DNA from: Micromonospora vinacea
Lineage (GTDB): Bacteria; Actinomycetota; Actinomycetes; Mycobacteriales; Micromonosporaceae
Length of the DNA: 64,000 nucleotides
Direction of reading: 5' to 3'
Assembly: GCF_015751785.1 (NCBI RefSeq)
Contig: NZ_JADOTY010000001.1
Coordinates: 1,364,001 to 1,428,000 of the forward strand
A program made the translations under genes and the position numbers. Below are positions 33,538 to 41,303 of this stretch, piece after piece. Under the pieces are notes generated by a model, which saw only the letters and a list, made by a program, of their open reading frames with translations, was not told the origin of the DNA and made no database searches. Every line of letters begins with the position of its first letter. Position 1 is the stretch's first letter.

Positions 33538-33723
33538 ATGGGCACCGCCATCGTCAAGACCCAGCAGGAGTTGCGAGAGTGGCGAGCGCGGCTCCTGGAG
33601 CGTGTCCACATGAACAAAGAGACGCTGTACGACCTAGGGCGCAACTTCGAACTCCGCGCCGACGAGCGCAGCGTCTACGAGATGGTCCGCTCGATTGACT
33701 ACCTGCTCGGCGATGACGACTGA
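33538..33723 (+). CDS. small helical protein of unknown function, first gene of an overlapping pair
   Basis: A 61-residue protein beginning MGTAIVKTQQELREW, with two or three predicted amphipathic helices (ARLLERVHM, LYDLGRNFELRADERSVYEM) and a highly acidic end LLGDDD. ATG 33538 follows GAGAGGA at seven bases; GTG 33496, in frame, is a longer alternative with its own GGAGG. Its end overlaps the start of the next gene by 11 bases, so the two are coupled. Short partner followed by a larger basic protein is a common toxin-antitoxin layout, but I recognise no family. Confidence 0.62.
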   Translation: MGTAIVKTQQELREWRARLLERVHMNKETLYDLGRNFELRADERSVYEMVRSIDYLLGDDD

Positions 33724-34462
33724 CGGGACTCCCGTCTCTCCGGACCTGATCGCCCGAGCCAGCGCTTTCGCCGACGACATCACCAGCCGAGTGCAACGAG
33801 TGGTGAGGACAGAGAAGCACCTGTCCGCGCTGCTGATGCCCGGCAGGAACGGCGGTCGCGTCATGGTGGGCATCGTCGAGGGAGACGATTTCGGCACGTT
33901 TCCGCTGTACATCGACAACAAGCACCGCCTTGACCTGCTAATCAAGTTCAACTGCTGCATGGATTCGAGCGGCAGACACCTGGCCACGGATGCCTCCTGG
34001 CTCCATGTCACACCCAAGGGCGAAAAGGCACCCCTGTTCCGCTACGAGTACGTCCGGGAGTTCCAGCCCGGCGTGCCCTGTGCCCACCTTCACGTGCATG
34101 GTCACCGCGACGAATTCGCCTTTGTCATGCAGGACGGGCCAAGCGGACGCCCGAAAGCCCGCAAGCGCAGGCACGAGGTACCGCGGCTTGCCAAGTTCCA
34201 CTTCCCGCTCGGCGGGCACCGCTTTCGGCCCTGTGTCGAGGATGTCCTGCAGGCCGTGGTGGAAGAGTTCTCCGTCGACACGGTCGAGGGATGGCGAAAC
34301 GCAGTCGGCGAAGGTCGGGAGGAGTGGCGCAAGCTCCAACTGCTGGCTGCTGTACGCGACGCTCCGGGCATCGCCGCTCGGGCGCTGGAGGAACTGCACT
34401 ACAAGGTGGTTCCGCCCGACTCAGCCCCCGCCGACAACCAGAGCAGGATGCGGGCTTACTGA
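33713..34462 (+). CDS. unrecognised protein with a histidine-rich motif, second gene of the pair
   Basis: A 249-residue protein. Notable stretches are IVEGDDFGTFPLYIDNKHRL (55-73), AHLHVHGHRDEF (124-135) with four alternating histidines, and KFHFPLGGHRFRPCVEDVL further on; such histidine sets often bind metal or form a nuclease-like site. The C-terminus is helical and charged. No function can be assigned. Base composition is unusual for this genome: bases 33901-33960 contain only 30 G+C. This suggests acquisition by transfer. The gene ends just before a strong terminator. Confidence 0.6.
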   Translation: MTTDGTPVSPDLIARASAFADDITSRVQRVVRTEKHLSALLMPGRNGGRVMVGIVEGDDFGTFPLYIDNKHRLDLLIKFNCCMDSSGRHLATDASWLHVTPKGEKAPLFRYEYVREFQPGVPCAHLHVHGHRDEFAFVMQDGPSGRPKARKRRHEVPRLAKFHFPLGGHRFRPCVEDVLQAVVEEFSVDTVEGWRNAVGEGREEWRKLQLLAAVRDAPGIAARALEELHYKVVPPDSAPADNQSRMRAY

Positions 34463-34475
34463 CGCTGCGGAGAAA

Positions 34476-34519
34476 CGACCGGGGCCAGCCACCCCCAGGA
34501 GGGTGACCGGCCCCGGTCG
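34476..34519. terminator. bidirectional hairpin terminator
   Basis: CGACCGGGGCC (34476-34486) pairs with GGCCCCGGTCG (34509-34519). It stands between convergent genes, the 249-residue unknown and DUF1416, and can serve both. Confidence 0.85.
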
Positions 34520-34533
34520 ATCAGAGCAGTGGG

Positions 34534-34854
34534 TCAGGCGACGGTGACGGCTACCTCGTTGACACCCCGGCCGGCGGTGACGGCAGTGTCGCCGTTGCCG
34601 TGCCGGGACAACGCCCGCAGCGTCCAGGAACCCGGCGCGGCGAAGAACCGGAACTGACCGGCGGCCGAGGTGACCACCTCGGCGGTGAACTCACCGGTCG
34701 AGTCGAGCAACCGGACGTACGCGCCCGGCACCGGCTCGGCCTCGGCGGAGCGGACGATGCCGGTGATGACGGTTTCCTTCTCCAGGTCCAGGCTGGCCGG
34801 CAGCGGCGCGGCCTGGTCAGGTGCGGCGCAACCCGCGGCGGTGGGAAGAGTCAT
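34534..34854 (-). CDS. DUF1416 domain protein
   Basis: A 106-residue actinobacterial DUF1416 protein with a carboxypeptidase-regulatory-like beta sandwich (ITGIVRSAEAEPVPGAYVRL, then GQFRFFAAPGSWTLRAL). The function is unknown; the family is found directly after sseA. ATG 34852-34854 sits two bases after the sulfurtransferase stop, so it shares that transcript and its control. Confidence 0.88.
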   Translation of the reverse strand: MTLPTAAGCAAPDQAAPLPASLDLEKETVITGIVRSAEAEPVPGAYVRLLDSTGEFTAEVVTSAAGQFRFFAAPGSWTLRALSRHGNGDTAVTAGRGVNEVAVTVA

Positions 34855-34856
34855 GA

Positions 34857-35705
34857 TCAGGCCTCCCCGGGTTCGTCGCCGAGCGCGACCGGCACACCGA
34901 CCAGCGAGCCGTACTCGGTCCAGGAGCCGTCGTAGTTCTTGACGTTGCGGTGACCCAGCAACTCCTGGAGCACGAACCAGGTGTGCGACGAGCGCTCACC
35001 GATCCGGCAGTACGCGATGGTCTCCTTGCCGTCGTCGAGCCCCGCGTCGCCGTAGATCTTGCGCAGCTCGTCGTCGGACCGGAAGGTGCCGTCCTCGTTG
35101 GCCGCCTTGGACCACGGAACGCTGATCGCGGTGGGGATGTGGCCGGCCCGCTGCGCCTGCTCCTGCGGCAGGTGGGCGGGGGCCAGCAGGCGCCCGGCGA
35201 ACTCGTCGGGGCTGCGCACGTCGACAAGGTTCTTGGTGCCGATCGCGGCGACCACCTCGTCGCGGAAGGCCCGGATGGTGGTGTCCGGCTCCTGCGCGAC
35301 GTACTGCGTCGCCGGGCGGGTCACCGCGTCGGTGACGAGCGGGCGGGCGTCCAGCTCCCACTTCTTGCGGCCGCCGTCGAGCAGCTTCACGTCGCGGTGG
35401 CCGTAGAGCTTGAAGTACCAGTAGGCGTACGCGGCGAACCAGTTGTTGTTGCCGCCGTACAGGATCACGGTGTCGTCGTTGCTGATGCCCCGCTCGGAGA
35501 GCAGCGCCTCGAACTGCGTCTTGTTGACGAAGTCCCGGCGGACCTGGTCCTGGAGGTCGGTCTTCCAGTCAATCTTGATGGCACCGGCGATGTGGCCGGT
35601 GTCGTAGGCCGAGGTGTCCTCGTCGACCTCGACGAAGACGACGCCCGGGGCGTCGAGGTTCTTCTCGGCCCACTCGGCCGAAACGAGTGCGGTGTCGCGA
35701 CTCAT
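34857..35705 (-). CDS. sseA: thiosulfate sulfurtransferase (SseA/CysA2-like rhodanese)
   Basis: A 282-residue protein of two rhodanese domains; the C-terminal one holds the persulfide cysteine Cys233 in YCRIGERSS. It moves sulfur from thiosulfate or a related donor to a thiol acceptor. Other family blocks are VILYGGNNNWFAAYAYWYF and VDVRSPDEFAGR. ATG 35703-35705 follows GGGAG. The 5' region carries a translated cysteine leader and hairpins (see those entries), so the operon is probably controlled by sulfur status. Confidence 0.92.
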   Translation of the reverse strand: MSRDTALVSAEWAEKNLDAPGVVFVEVDEDTSAYDTGHIAGAIKIDWKTDLQDQVRRDFVNKTQFEALLSERGISNDDTVILYGGNNNWFAAYAYWYFKLYGHRDVKLLDGGRKKWELDARPLVTDAVTRPATQYVAQEPDTTIRAFRDEVVAAIGTKNLVDVRSPDEFAGRLLAPAHLPQEQAQRAGHIPTAISVPWSKAANEDGTFRSDDELRKIYGDAGLDDGKETIAYCRIGERSSHTWFVLQELLGHRNVKNYDGSWTEYGSLVGVPVALGDEPGEA

Positions 35706-35877
35706 CGAATCACTCCCTGGTGAGGATGGATGGTGAGCCAACGCGCGCGAATCGATTGATGTATCTGTCGCACCACGCGCGGGACCCAGCGGAAGGACGG
35801 GATCACGGGATCGTGCGACGGCGCCGCTGCCGGGCGTTCGGTGGGATGACCGGAGGGTGCGAGAACCCTGTGCCGGT
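35706..35877. other. untranslated region between leader peptide and sseA
   Basis: About 170 bases with no gene that I can support. It continues the leader transcript from the attenuator hairpin to the sseA ribosome site. Confidence 0.5.
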
Positions 35878-35895
35878 GGCCGCCGTCAGGCGGCC
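35878..35895 (-). terminator. attenuator-like hairpin after the Cys leader
   Basis: GGCCGCC and GGCGGCC are exact complements around GTCA (minus-strand loop TGAC). The hairpin comes 16 bases after the leader-peptide stop. The leader's stop codon region can form a second stem (GCCCCGTC with GACGGCGGGGC), so ribosome position on the leader could decide which structure forms. Confidence 0.6.
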
Positions 35896-35911
35896 GGAGA
35901 CAGCCCCGCCG

Positions 35912-35989
35912 TCAGATGACGGGGCGACACAGGCAGGTGGCCACGCGGCACAGGTCGACCGCGCGCCGTTTGGTGAGGTGGGTCCCCAT
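35912..35989 (-). CDS. 25-residue cysteine-containing leader peptide upstream of sseA
   Basis: A short frame with the core KRRAVDLCRVATCLCRPV, three cysteines in eight residues. It begins ATG 35987-35989, eight bases after TAGGCT, and ends TGA 35912-35914. Leaderless short frames with clustered Cys codons upstream of sulfur genes are known in mycobacteria to act as cysteine-responsive attenuators. When cysteine is scarce the ribosome stalls at the Cys codons and downstream expression rises. The match in place, content and promoter is good; regulation is inferred. Confidence 0.78.
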   Translation of the reverse strand: MGTHLTKRRAVDLCRVATCLCRPVI

Positions 35990-35997
35990 GGCCAGGG

Positions 35998-36003
35998 AGC
36001 CTA
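35998..36003 (-). promoter_or_regulatory. -10 box of the sseA leader transcript
   Basis: TAGGCT on the minus strand is placed eight bases before the leader ATG, as in many other genes of this window. Confidence 0.65.
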
Positions 36004-36094
36004 CCAGCCAGTGACCGTGCTGCCACTCAGCCGACCACCATCCGGGAATCGCCGGGGCCGCCGAGGATTTCGGCGTCCCACAGCGCTTCCGGCG

Positions 36095-36883
36095 TCAGTT
36101 GACGGAGTTGATCGGCACGTTCTTGGCGTCGGCGGTGACCGCCAGCCCTTCCGGCAGTGGACGGACCTCCCGGACAGCGAGCTGGAACGGCAGCTCCGGG
36201 AGGGGCACATCGATGGAGATGCTCTTGGCGTAGTTGCTCAGGAAGGCCCGGGCCAGCGGCAGGTTCGGCAGACCCGCGGCGTCCAGGTCGTTGAACCGCA
36301 GGGCGACAGTGCCGTTGTCGGCGACAGTGACGTCGGCGGTGCCGCTGATGGTGAGCTTCTGACCGAGGATGTCGGCCGGGGCCTTGACGGTGAGCTTGCC
36401 GTTCTGCTCGCCGAGGGTGAGACCCGGGCGGTTCAGCAGCGCGGCCAGACTCTCGTAGCTGATCGTGCCGGCACCGTTGACGGTGTCCGCCACGACGTCA
36501 CCCTGGCCGGTACGCAGGGTGTCCAGCGAGGCCCGAACGTTGCGGGCGGTCACGTCGAGCACCGGGAGCCGGACGGCGTCGCCCTCGACCGATGCCTGCA
36601 CGTCCCGCAGGTTGATGGTGATCCGCTCGTAACGGCCGTCCAGCACCTGGGTGAGGAACGGGGTTCCGCCAACCTCCACCTCGGGCGCTGCGGACTGCGC
36701 GCCCTGCTTGGCGATCTCCTGGCGCACGCGGTCGCCGATCATCCGCTCGGCGACCCCGACCGCGACCCGGTCGGCGACCACCAGCAACCCCGCCAGCAGC
36801 AGGAGCAGAACGAACAGCCCGATGAGCAGCTTGCGGCCACGCCGTCGGGGTCGCGCCTCGTTCACCGGATAGTCCTGCGCCAC
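36095..36883 (-). CDS. LmeA-like (DUF2993) phospholipid-binding protein
   Basis: A 262-residue DUF2993 protein. A cytoplasmic Arg-rich head (RPRRRGRK) precedes one membrane span (LLIGLFVLLLLLAGLLVVAD, about 18-38); the rest lies outside the membrane and has the repeated beta pattern of the family, such as YERITINLRDVQASVEGDAV. In mycobacteria LmeA binds lipids and supports lipomannan elongation; the role here is unproven. GTG 36881-36883 has GGAGG six bases upstream. Confidence 0.85.
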   Translation of the reverse strand: MAQDYPVNEARPRRRGRKLLIGLFVLLLLLAGLLVVADRVAVGVAERMIGDRVRQEIAKQGAQSAAPEVEVGGTPFLTQVLDGRYERITINLRDVQASVEGDAVRLPVLDVTARNVRASLDTLRTGQGDVVADTVNGAGTISYESLAALLNRPGLTLGEQNGKLTVKAPADILGQKLTISGTADVTVADNGTVALRFNDLDAAGLPNLPLARAFLSNYAKSISIDVPLPELPFQLAVREVRPLPEGLAVTADAKNVPINSVN

Positions 36884-36988
36884 GCCGCCTCCTGTCTCCG
36901 CCCGTCGCGCCGCGACGGGTCGTTCGTACCGACGCCGCGGGGGCGGCGCACCCGTAGGTACCCGACCGCCTCCGCGCTCAACCGTGAC

Positions 36989-38047
36989 TCAGAGGAAGAG
37001 CATGCACATGGCGTACGCGGCGGGCGCCGCCAGGGCGAAGCCGCCGAGCGGGCCCTGCATGTGCCGGGCCACCCACATCGTGGGCGGTTCGCCGGCCATC
37101 AACCGGCCCGCCTCCGCGTACCCCACGGCGAGGTCGGAGAGGACGGCGGTGACCGCCGCGACCAGGCCGATCACGGCGGCCCGGGTCGGCGTGAACGGGG
37201 CCACCAGGTAGCTGCCGAGGAGGGCGCTGGTCAGCGTGCCGACCATCGCGCCGGCCACCACGCCGGCGGCGCCCCGGGGCACCTGCGGGGCGAGCCGGGG
37301 CCAGGGCAGTACGGCGTCGGTGAGCCGGGCGACGGTGAGCGCCACCCCGCTCGCGGTCAGGCAGACGGTGATCGCCTGGGTGCCGGCCGGGATCCGGCTG
37401 AGCACGATCAGCGTGCCGAAGGCCACCACCCCGACAACGATGAGCAGCGTGGCGCCGAGGGAGTCGGTGACCCGGACCCGGTCGACCCGACGTACCAGTT
37501 GGCCGAGCACCGCGGCGAGGAAACCGCCAGCGGCCAGGTAGCCCAGCGGGGCCAGACCGGCGACGTCGGTCTGCACCGCGGCGATGTCGGCGAGCGCCGC
37601 GACCGCGGCGCTGATCCCGGCGACCACCAGCAACGCCGGCGGACGCATTGCCATCGTCCAGGCGAGCACGAACAGCAGTTGGACGCCGAAGATGATGAAG
37701 GCGAACGGCAGCCGGTGACCGGGGCCCGACGTCTGCGCGCCGAGCACCAGGCCGACACCGAGCAGCGCGGCGAAGCCGGCGATGGTCAGCGCCAACTGGC
37801 GGTGCACAGCGACCGGGGGGATGACCTCCTCTTCCGGCTCGTCGATCTCGTCTTCGGATCGGCGGGCCGGTTCGCCGGAGCGACGGGCACGGCGAGGCCC
37901 ACCCCGTTCGCGGCGGTCGCCGTCGGTGGTGGCCGGACCGGTACGCGGCGCGGGCGGTTGGCCGCGCGTCGGTGCGGGGGCCGGGCCCGGTTGGGGCCCG
38001 GCGGGCCACGATTCGCGGCCGGCCTCGGGCGAGGTGGAGGGAAACAC
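36989..38047 (-). CDS. polytopic membrane protein of unknown function
   Basis: A 352-residue protein. Residues 1-82 are Pro/Arg/Glu-rich and cytoplasmic; after that eight or nine hydrophobic spans follow (LALTIAGFAALLGVGLVLG, FAFIIFGVQLLFVLAWTMAM, GATLLIVVGVVAFGTLIVL and others). I do not recognise the family. CACGAT is six bases before GTG 38045-38047, consistent with a leaderless start. It is divergent from glnR. Confidence 0.72.
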   Translation of the reverse strand: MFPSTSPEAGRESWPAGPQPGPAPAPTRGQPPAPRTGPATTDGDRRERGGPRRARRSGEPARRSEDEIDEPEEEVIPPVAVHRQLALTIAGFAALLGVGLVLGAQTSGPGHRLPFAFIIFGVQLLFVLAWTMAMRPPALLVVAGISAAVAALADIAAVQTDVAGLAPLGYLAAGGFLAAVLGQLVRRVDRVRVTDSLGATLLIVVGVVAFGTLIVLSRIPAGTQAITVCLTASGVALTVARLTDAVLPWPRLAPQVPRGAAGVVAGAMVGTLTSALLGSYLVAPFTPTRAAVIGLVAAVTAVLSDLAVGYAEAGRLMAGEPPTMWVARHMQGPLGGFALAAPAAYAMCMLFL

Positions 38048-38294
38048 GACCCGATCGTGCCAGACCGACCGCCCGACACGGCGGTCACGGGTTTCAGCGA
38101 CGTTAAAATCCTTGTCGCGATCAGGGGCAAGCTAGACAAACAGGAAATGGCCTGACGGCGCGGCCGAGGCGATCGGTTAGGCTCAACGCGTTACCCGCCC
38201 GTCAGCGACGCCGGGACCACGCAATTTCTCAGCGCACTCCTTGATGAGTGCGACTGGTCGCGTGCGGCCGTGCGCCGCCGGGACGGAGGTGATC
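38048..38294. promoter_or_regulatory. glnR promoter region
   Basis: No coding sequence seen. TTAGGCT around 38178-38184 is a possible -10 for glnR and would give a leader of about 105 bases. The stretch near 38100 (GTTAAAATCCTTGTC) is A+T-rich and flanked by GCGAC/GTCGC. No clear GlnR box was found. Confidence 0.45.
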
Positions 38295-39008
38295 GTGGAG
38301 ATCCTGCTGCTGGTGACCGCGCGTGCAGGTGAACCGTCGGCTGTGCTGCCGGCACTCGACCTGCTGCCGCACTCGGTCCGCACCGCGCCGCGTGATGTTC
38401 GCACCCTGGTCGCGGGCCCAAGCCCGGACGCGGTGATGGTGGACGCCCGATCGGAGCTGAGCGAGGCCCGGGCGACCTGCCGGATGTTGCACGCCACCGG
38501 GCTCGGCGTGCCGCTGGTCGCGGTGGTGACCGAGGCCGGTCTGATCGCCCTCAACGCCGACTGGGGCGTCGATGACGTCATCCTCGCCTCGGCCGGGCCG
38601 GCCGAGGTCGAGGCGCGGCTGAGGCTGGCGGTGGGCCGACTCAGCAACACGACAGCTGGTGCGGGTGGCTCGATCCGGGCCGGCGAGCTGAACATCGACC
38701 CGGACACGTACGCGGCCAAACTCAAGGGCCGTCCGCTCGACCTCACCTACAAGGAGTTCGAGCTGCTGAAGTTCCTGGCCCAGCACCCGGGTCGGGTGTT
38801 CACCCGGGACCAGCTCCTGCGTGAGGTCTGGGGCTACGACTACTTCGGCGGCACCCGCACCGTGGACGTGCACGTCCGGCGGCTGCGCGCCAAACTCGGC
38901 TCGGAGTACGAGTCGATGATCGGCACCGTCCGCCAGGTCGGCTACAAGTTCGTCGTTCCCCCGTCGCGGTCGCTTCCCGAAGCGGAGCACGCGCCCCTGC
39001 CGGTCTGA
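38295..39008 (+). CDS. glnR: GlnR, OmpR-type orphan regulator of nitrogen metabolism
   Basis: A 237-residue regulator very like mycobacterial and Streptomyces GlnR. The atypical receiver starts [20 protein letters not shown] and keeps the Asp50-containing [13 protein letters not shown]. The DNA-binding half has [20 protein letters not shown], then [18 protein letters not shown] and VRQVGYKFV. GlnR controls glnA, amtB, nitrate and nitrite genes and more. GTG 38295 follows GGAGG at five bases. It stands near mshD and pst as in mycobacteria. Confidence 0.92.
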   Translation: MEILLLVTARAGEPSAVLPALDLLPHSVRTAPRDVRTLVAGPSPDAVMVDARSELSEARATCRMLHATGLGVPLVAVVTEAGLIALNADWGVDDVILASAGPAEVEARLRLAVGRLSNTTAGAGGSIRAGELNIDPDTYAAKLKGRPLDLTYKEFELLKFLAQHPGRVFTRDQLLREVWGYDYFGGTRTVDVHVRRLRAKLGSEYESMIGTVRQVGYKFVVPPSRSLPEAEHAPLPV

Positions 39009-39020
39009 CCCGCAGACCGG
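39000..39020 (+). terminator. hairpin at the end of glnR
   Basis: CCGGTCTG (39000-39007) pairs with CAGACCGG (39013-39020) around ACCCG, so the glnR stop codon lies within the structure. It is a probable terminator. Confidence 0.7.
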
Positions 39021-39163
39021 TTCCGGGCGATTTCCCATATGCCCTTTTTGCGCAGCTTGGCGGCTTTATTCTGACTGCCGGGTTTGTCGGAGAAAGGGGC
39101 GACGGTGCGCGCACTGACCACGGGGGCGACGGGCCGGCGTGACCGGCAAGCCGGGCGGACGTC

Positions 39164-40027
39164 GTGACGCGGGGCAGCTCCACCGCGCGGGCCGCGGGGA
39201 TCGTGACACTGGTGGTGGCGGGGCTGCTCGGCTCCGCGTACGTGCTGGGCCGCAGCCTCGTCTCCGACCAGCCGCCTCCGCACTCCACCGGTGCCACCAC
39301 GAGCGCCGACGGGCCGCACTACGCCGACCAGCCCAGCACTGGCGAGCCGGGCGCAGCCCCGAGCAGCAGCGCCGGCCCGGCCGAGGCCGGCCAGGACGGG
39401 TCCGGACGGGACGCCGGAGGCGACAACCTGTTCGGCGCGCACTCCACCACCGGCACCCCACGGCTCGCGCTGACCTTCGACGACGGGCCGGACCCCCGCT
39501 ACACCCCGCAGGTCCTCGCCCTGCTGAGCGAGTACGACGTGCGCGCCACGTTCTGCGTGGTCGGCGAGAACGCGCAGAACCACCCCGAACTGGTCCAGTC
39601 GATCGTGGACGCCGGGCACACCCTGTGCAACCACTCCTGGCACCACGACGTCGGCCTGGGCGCCCGATCGGCCGACGCGATCCGCTCCGACCTCCTGCGC
39701 ACCAACGCGGCGATCCGGGCAGCGGTGCCGAACGCCCCGATCGTCTGGTACCGCCAGCCGGGCGGGGCCTGGACCTACCCCGTCGTGTCGGTGGCCCAGC
39801 AGCTCGGCATGACCCCGCTGCACTGGTCGGTGGACCCCTCCGACTGGGAACTCCCCGGCGCCAGCAAGATCACCGCGACGGTGCTGAGCCAGGCCGAACC
39901 GGGCTCGGTGGTGCTGCTGCACGACGCCGGCGGGGACCGGCAGGGCACGGTGGAGGCGCTGCGCCGGATCCTGCCCGACCTGACCGCCCGGTTCGAGCTG
40001 GAGGCACTCCCCACCGACCCGACCTGA
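39164..40027 (+). CDS. polysaccharide deacetylase (NodB domain) protein
   Basis: A 287-residue protein with an N-terminal membrane anchor or signal (GIVTLVVAGLLGSAYVLG), a Ser/Gly/Pro-rich linker to about residue 98, then a NodB domain. TFDDGPD (104-110) and HSWHH (157-161) are the metal-binding motifs of carbohydrate esterase family 4. It probably deacetylates peptidoglycan or another cell-surface glycan outside the membrane. The start is GTG 39164; the 155 bases in front hold only the glnR hairpin and an A+T-richer patch. Confidence 0.87.
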   Translation: MTRGSSTARAAGIVTLVVAGLLGSAYVLGRSLVSDQPPPHSTGATTSADGPHYADQPSTGEPGAAPSSSAGPAEAGQDGSGRDAGGDNLFGAHSTTGTPRLALTFDDGPDPRYTPQVLALLSEYDVRATFCVVGENAQNHPELVQSIVDAGHTLCNHSWHHDVGLGARSADAIRSDLLRTNAAIRAAVPNAPIVWYRQPGGAWTYPVVSVAQQLGMTPLHWSVDPSDWELPGASKITATVLSQAEPGSVVLLHDAGGDRQGTVEALRRILPDLTARFELEALPTDPT

Positions 40028-40085
40028 GCCGCGGCTTTGCGGCGACGGTCCGGGCGTCACGACACGCAACGGATACGGTGGCGGA

Positions 40086-41012
40086 ATGAGCAGCGCGGAG
40101 CCGACCAGCGACCAGGTGACCCGGAGCGACCGACTGGCGTCGGCGGAGATCGCCGACGTACTGGCCCTCGTCAGCGTCGCGGGTGACACGGACGGCGCCG
40201 ACCCGCTCGACGAACACGTCCTGCTCCGGCTGCGCGACCCCGATGCCCCCGCCGTGCATCTGATCGCCCGGGCCGACGACGGCACCCTCACCGGGTACGC
40301 GCACCTGGACACCACCGACCCGGTCGGCGGGATCGGGGTCGAGCTGGTGGTGCACCCCGGGTACCGGCGACGGGGCACCGGACGTGCGCTCGCCCGGGGC
40401 GTACTCGCCTCGGCCACCGGGCCGCTGCGGGCGTGGGCACACGGCGACCACCCCTCGGCCGCCGCGCTCGCCGTGGATCTCGGCTTCACCCGCGCCCGGG
40501 TGCTCTGGCAGTTGCGCCGGCCGTTGGCCGCCCCGTTGGGTGAGCCGCGCCTGCCCGACGGGGTGACGCTGCGTGCGTTCCGACCCGGGGTTGACGACGC
40601 CGCCTGGCTGGCCCTCAACGCCCGGGCCTTCGCCGAGCACCCCGAGCAGGGCCGGTGGACGTCGGACGACCTGCGGGTCCGCCTCGCCGAGCCGTGGTTC
40701 GACAGGGAGGGCTTCCTCCTCGCCGAGGAGACCGCGACCGGTCGGCTGCTCGGTTTCCACTGGACCAAGGTGCACGAGCGGCCGGGTTCGGCCCGGATCG
40801 GCGAGGTGTACGTCCTGGGGGTGGAGCCGACGGCGCACGGCGGCGGGCTCGGCCGGGCCCTGACCACCGCCGGGCTGGCCCATCTGCGGGACAAGCGCGG
40901 CCTGGACCGGGTGATGCTCTACGTGGACGACTCGAACACCGGGGCCGTCGCGCTCTACGAGCGGTTGGGCTTCGCCCGCTGGTCCGCGCACATCAACTAC
41001 CACCTGGGCTGA
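40086..41012 (+). CDS. mshD: mycothiol synthase MshD
   Basis: A 308-residue protein with two GNAT domains that acetylates Cys-GlcN-Ins with acetyl-CoA, the last step of mycothiol synthesis. The N-terminal domain has VELVVHPGYRRRGTGRALAR and the C-terminal domain EVYVLGVEPTAHGGGLGRAL then MLYVDDSNTGAVALYERLGF, ending HINYHLG. This order, glnR - mshD - phosphate transport, matches mycobacteria. TACGGT (40074-40079) is six bases before ATG 40086, a leaderless start. Confidence 0.93.
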   Translation: MSSAEPTSDQVTRSDRLASAEIADVLALVSVAGDTDGADPLDEHVLLRLRDPDAPAVHLIARADDGTLTGYAHLDTTDPVGGIGVELVVHPGYRRRGTGRALARGVLASATGPLRAWAHGDHPSAAALAVDLGFTRARVLWQLRRPLAAPLGEPRLPDGVTLRAFRPGVDDAAWLALNARAFAEHPEQGRWTSDDLRVRLAEPWFDREGFLLAEETATGRLLGFHWTKVHERPGSARIGEVYVLGVEPTAHGGGLGRALTTAGLAHLRDKRGLDRVMLYVDDSNTGAVALYERLGFARWSAHINYHLG

Positions 41013-41116
41013 CCGTCGGCCGTCGCTCCGACCGGGTCACCGGCTGGTAACGGCCGGGCGTCGGCGGCATAACAACGAACCGGAAATATACCCATACTTC
41101 CGACAGGTGTACCCCG

Positions 41117-41193
41117 GTTCACTTAACGGACAACTCACCCTCAGCAAGCGGTCACCTCGAGGGCCGTACGTGTTCACCTTGCGTTCACTTGCG
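41117..41193 (+). promoter_or_regulatory. PHO boxes of the pstSCAB operon
   Basis: Two 11-base direct repeats GTTCACCTTGC and GTTCACTTGCG stand at 41172-41193, exactly the PhoP-binding pattern of Streptomyces. A further GTTCACTTAAC at 41117 and GGTCACCTCG at 41150 are weaker units. They lie 110-190 bases before the pstS start on the same strand, so the operon should be switched on by PhoP when phosphate is low. Confidence 0.8.
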
Positions 41194-41303
41194 ACCGGCG
41201 AACCGGCTACCTGGCACTTCTAACTTTCGTGTCAGCCGGTCAGTGCCGGTCCTCGGGCCCCGGGATCGGGGCGCCAAGTCAGACGCGAAGGGAAACCCCT
41301 CAG

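Noticed and set aside
33324..33644. Minus-strand frame opposite the small protein at 33538
   Set aside because: No ribosome site, no recognisable content, and it overlaps a better supported gene and its leader.
41013..41303. Possible tRNA or small RNA gene in front of pstS
   Set aside because: No cloverleaf or stable fold was found; the region is explained by PHO boxes and promoter.
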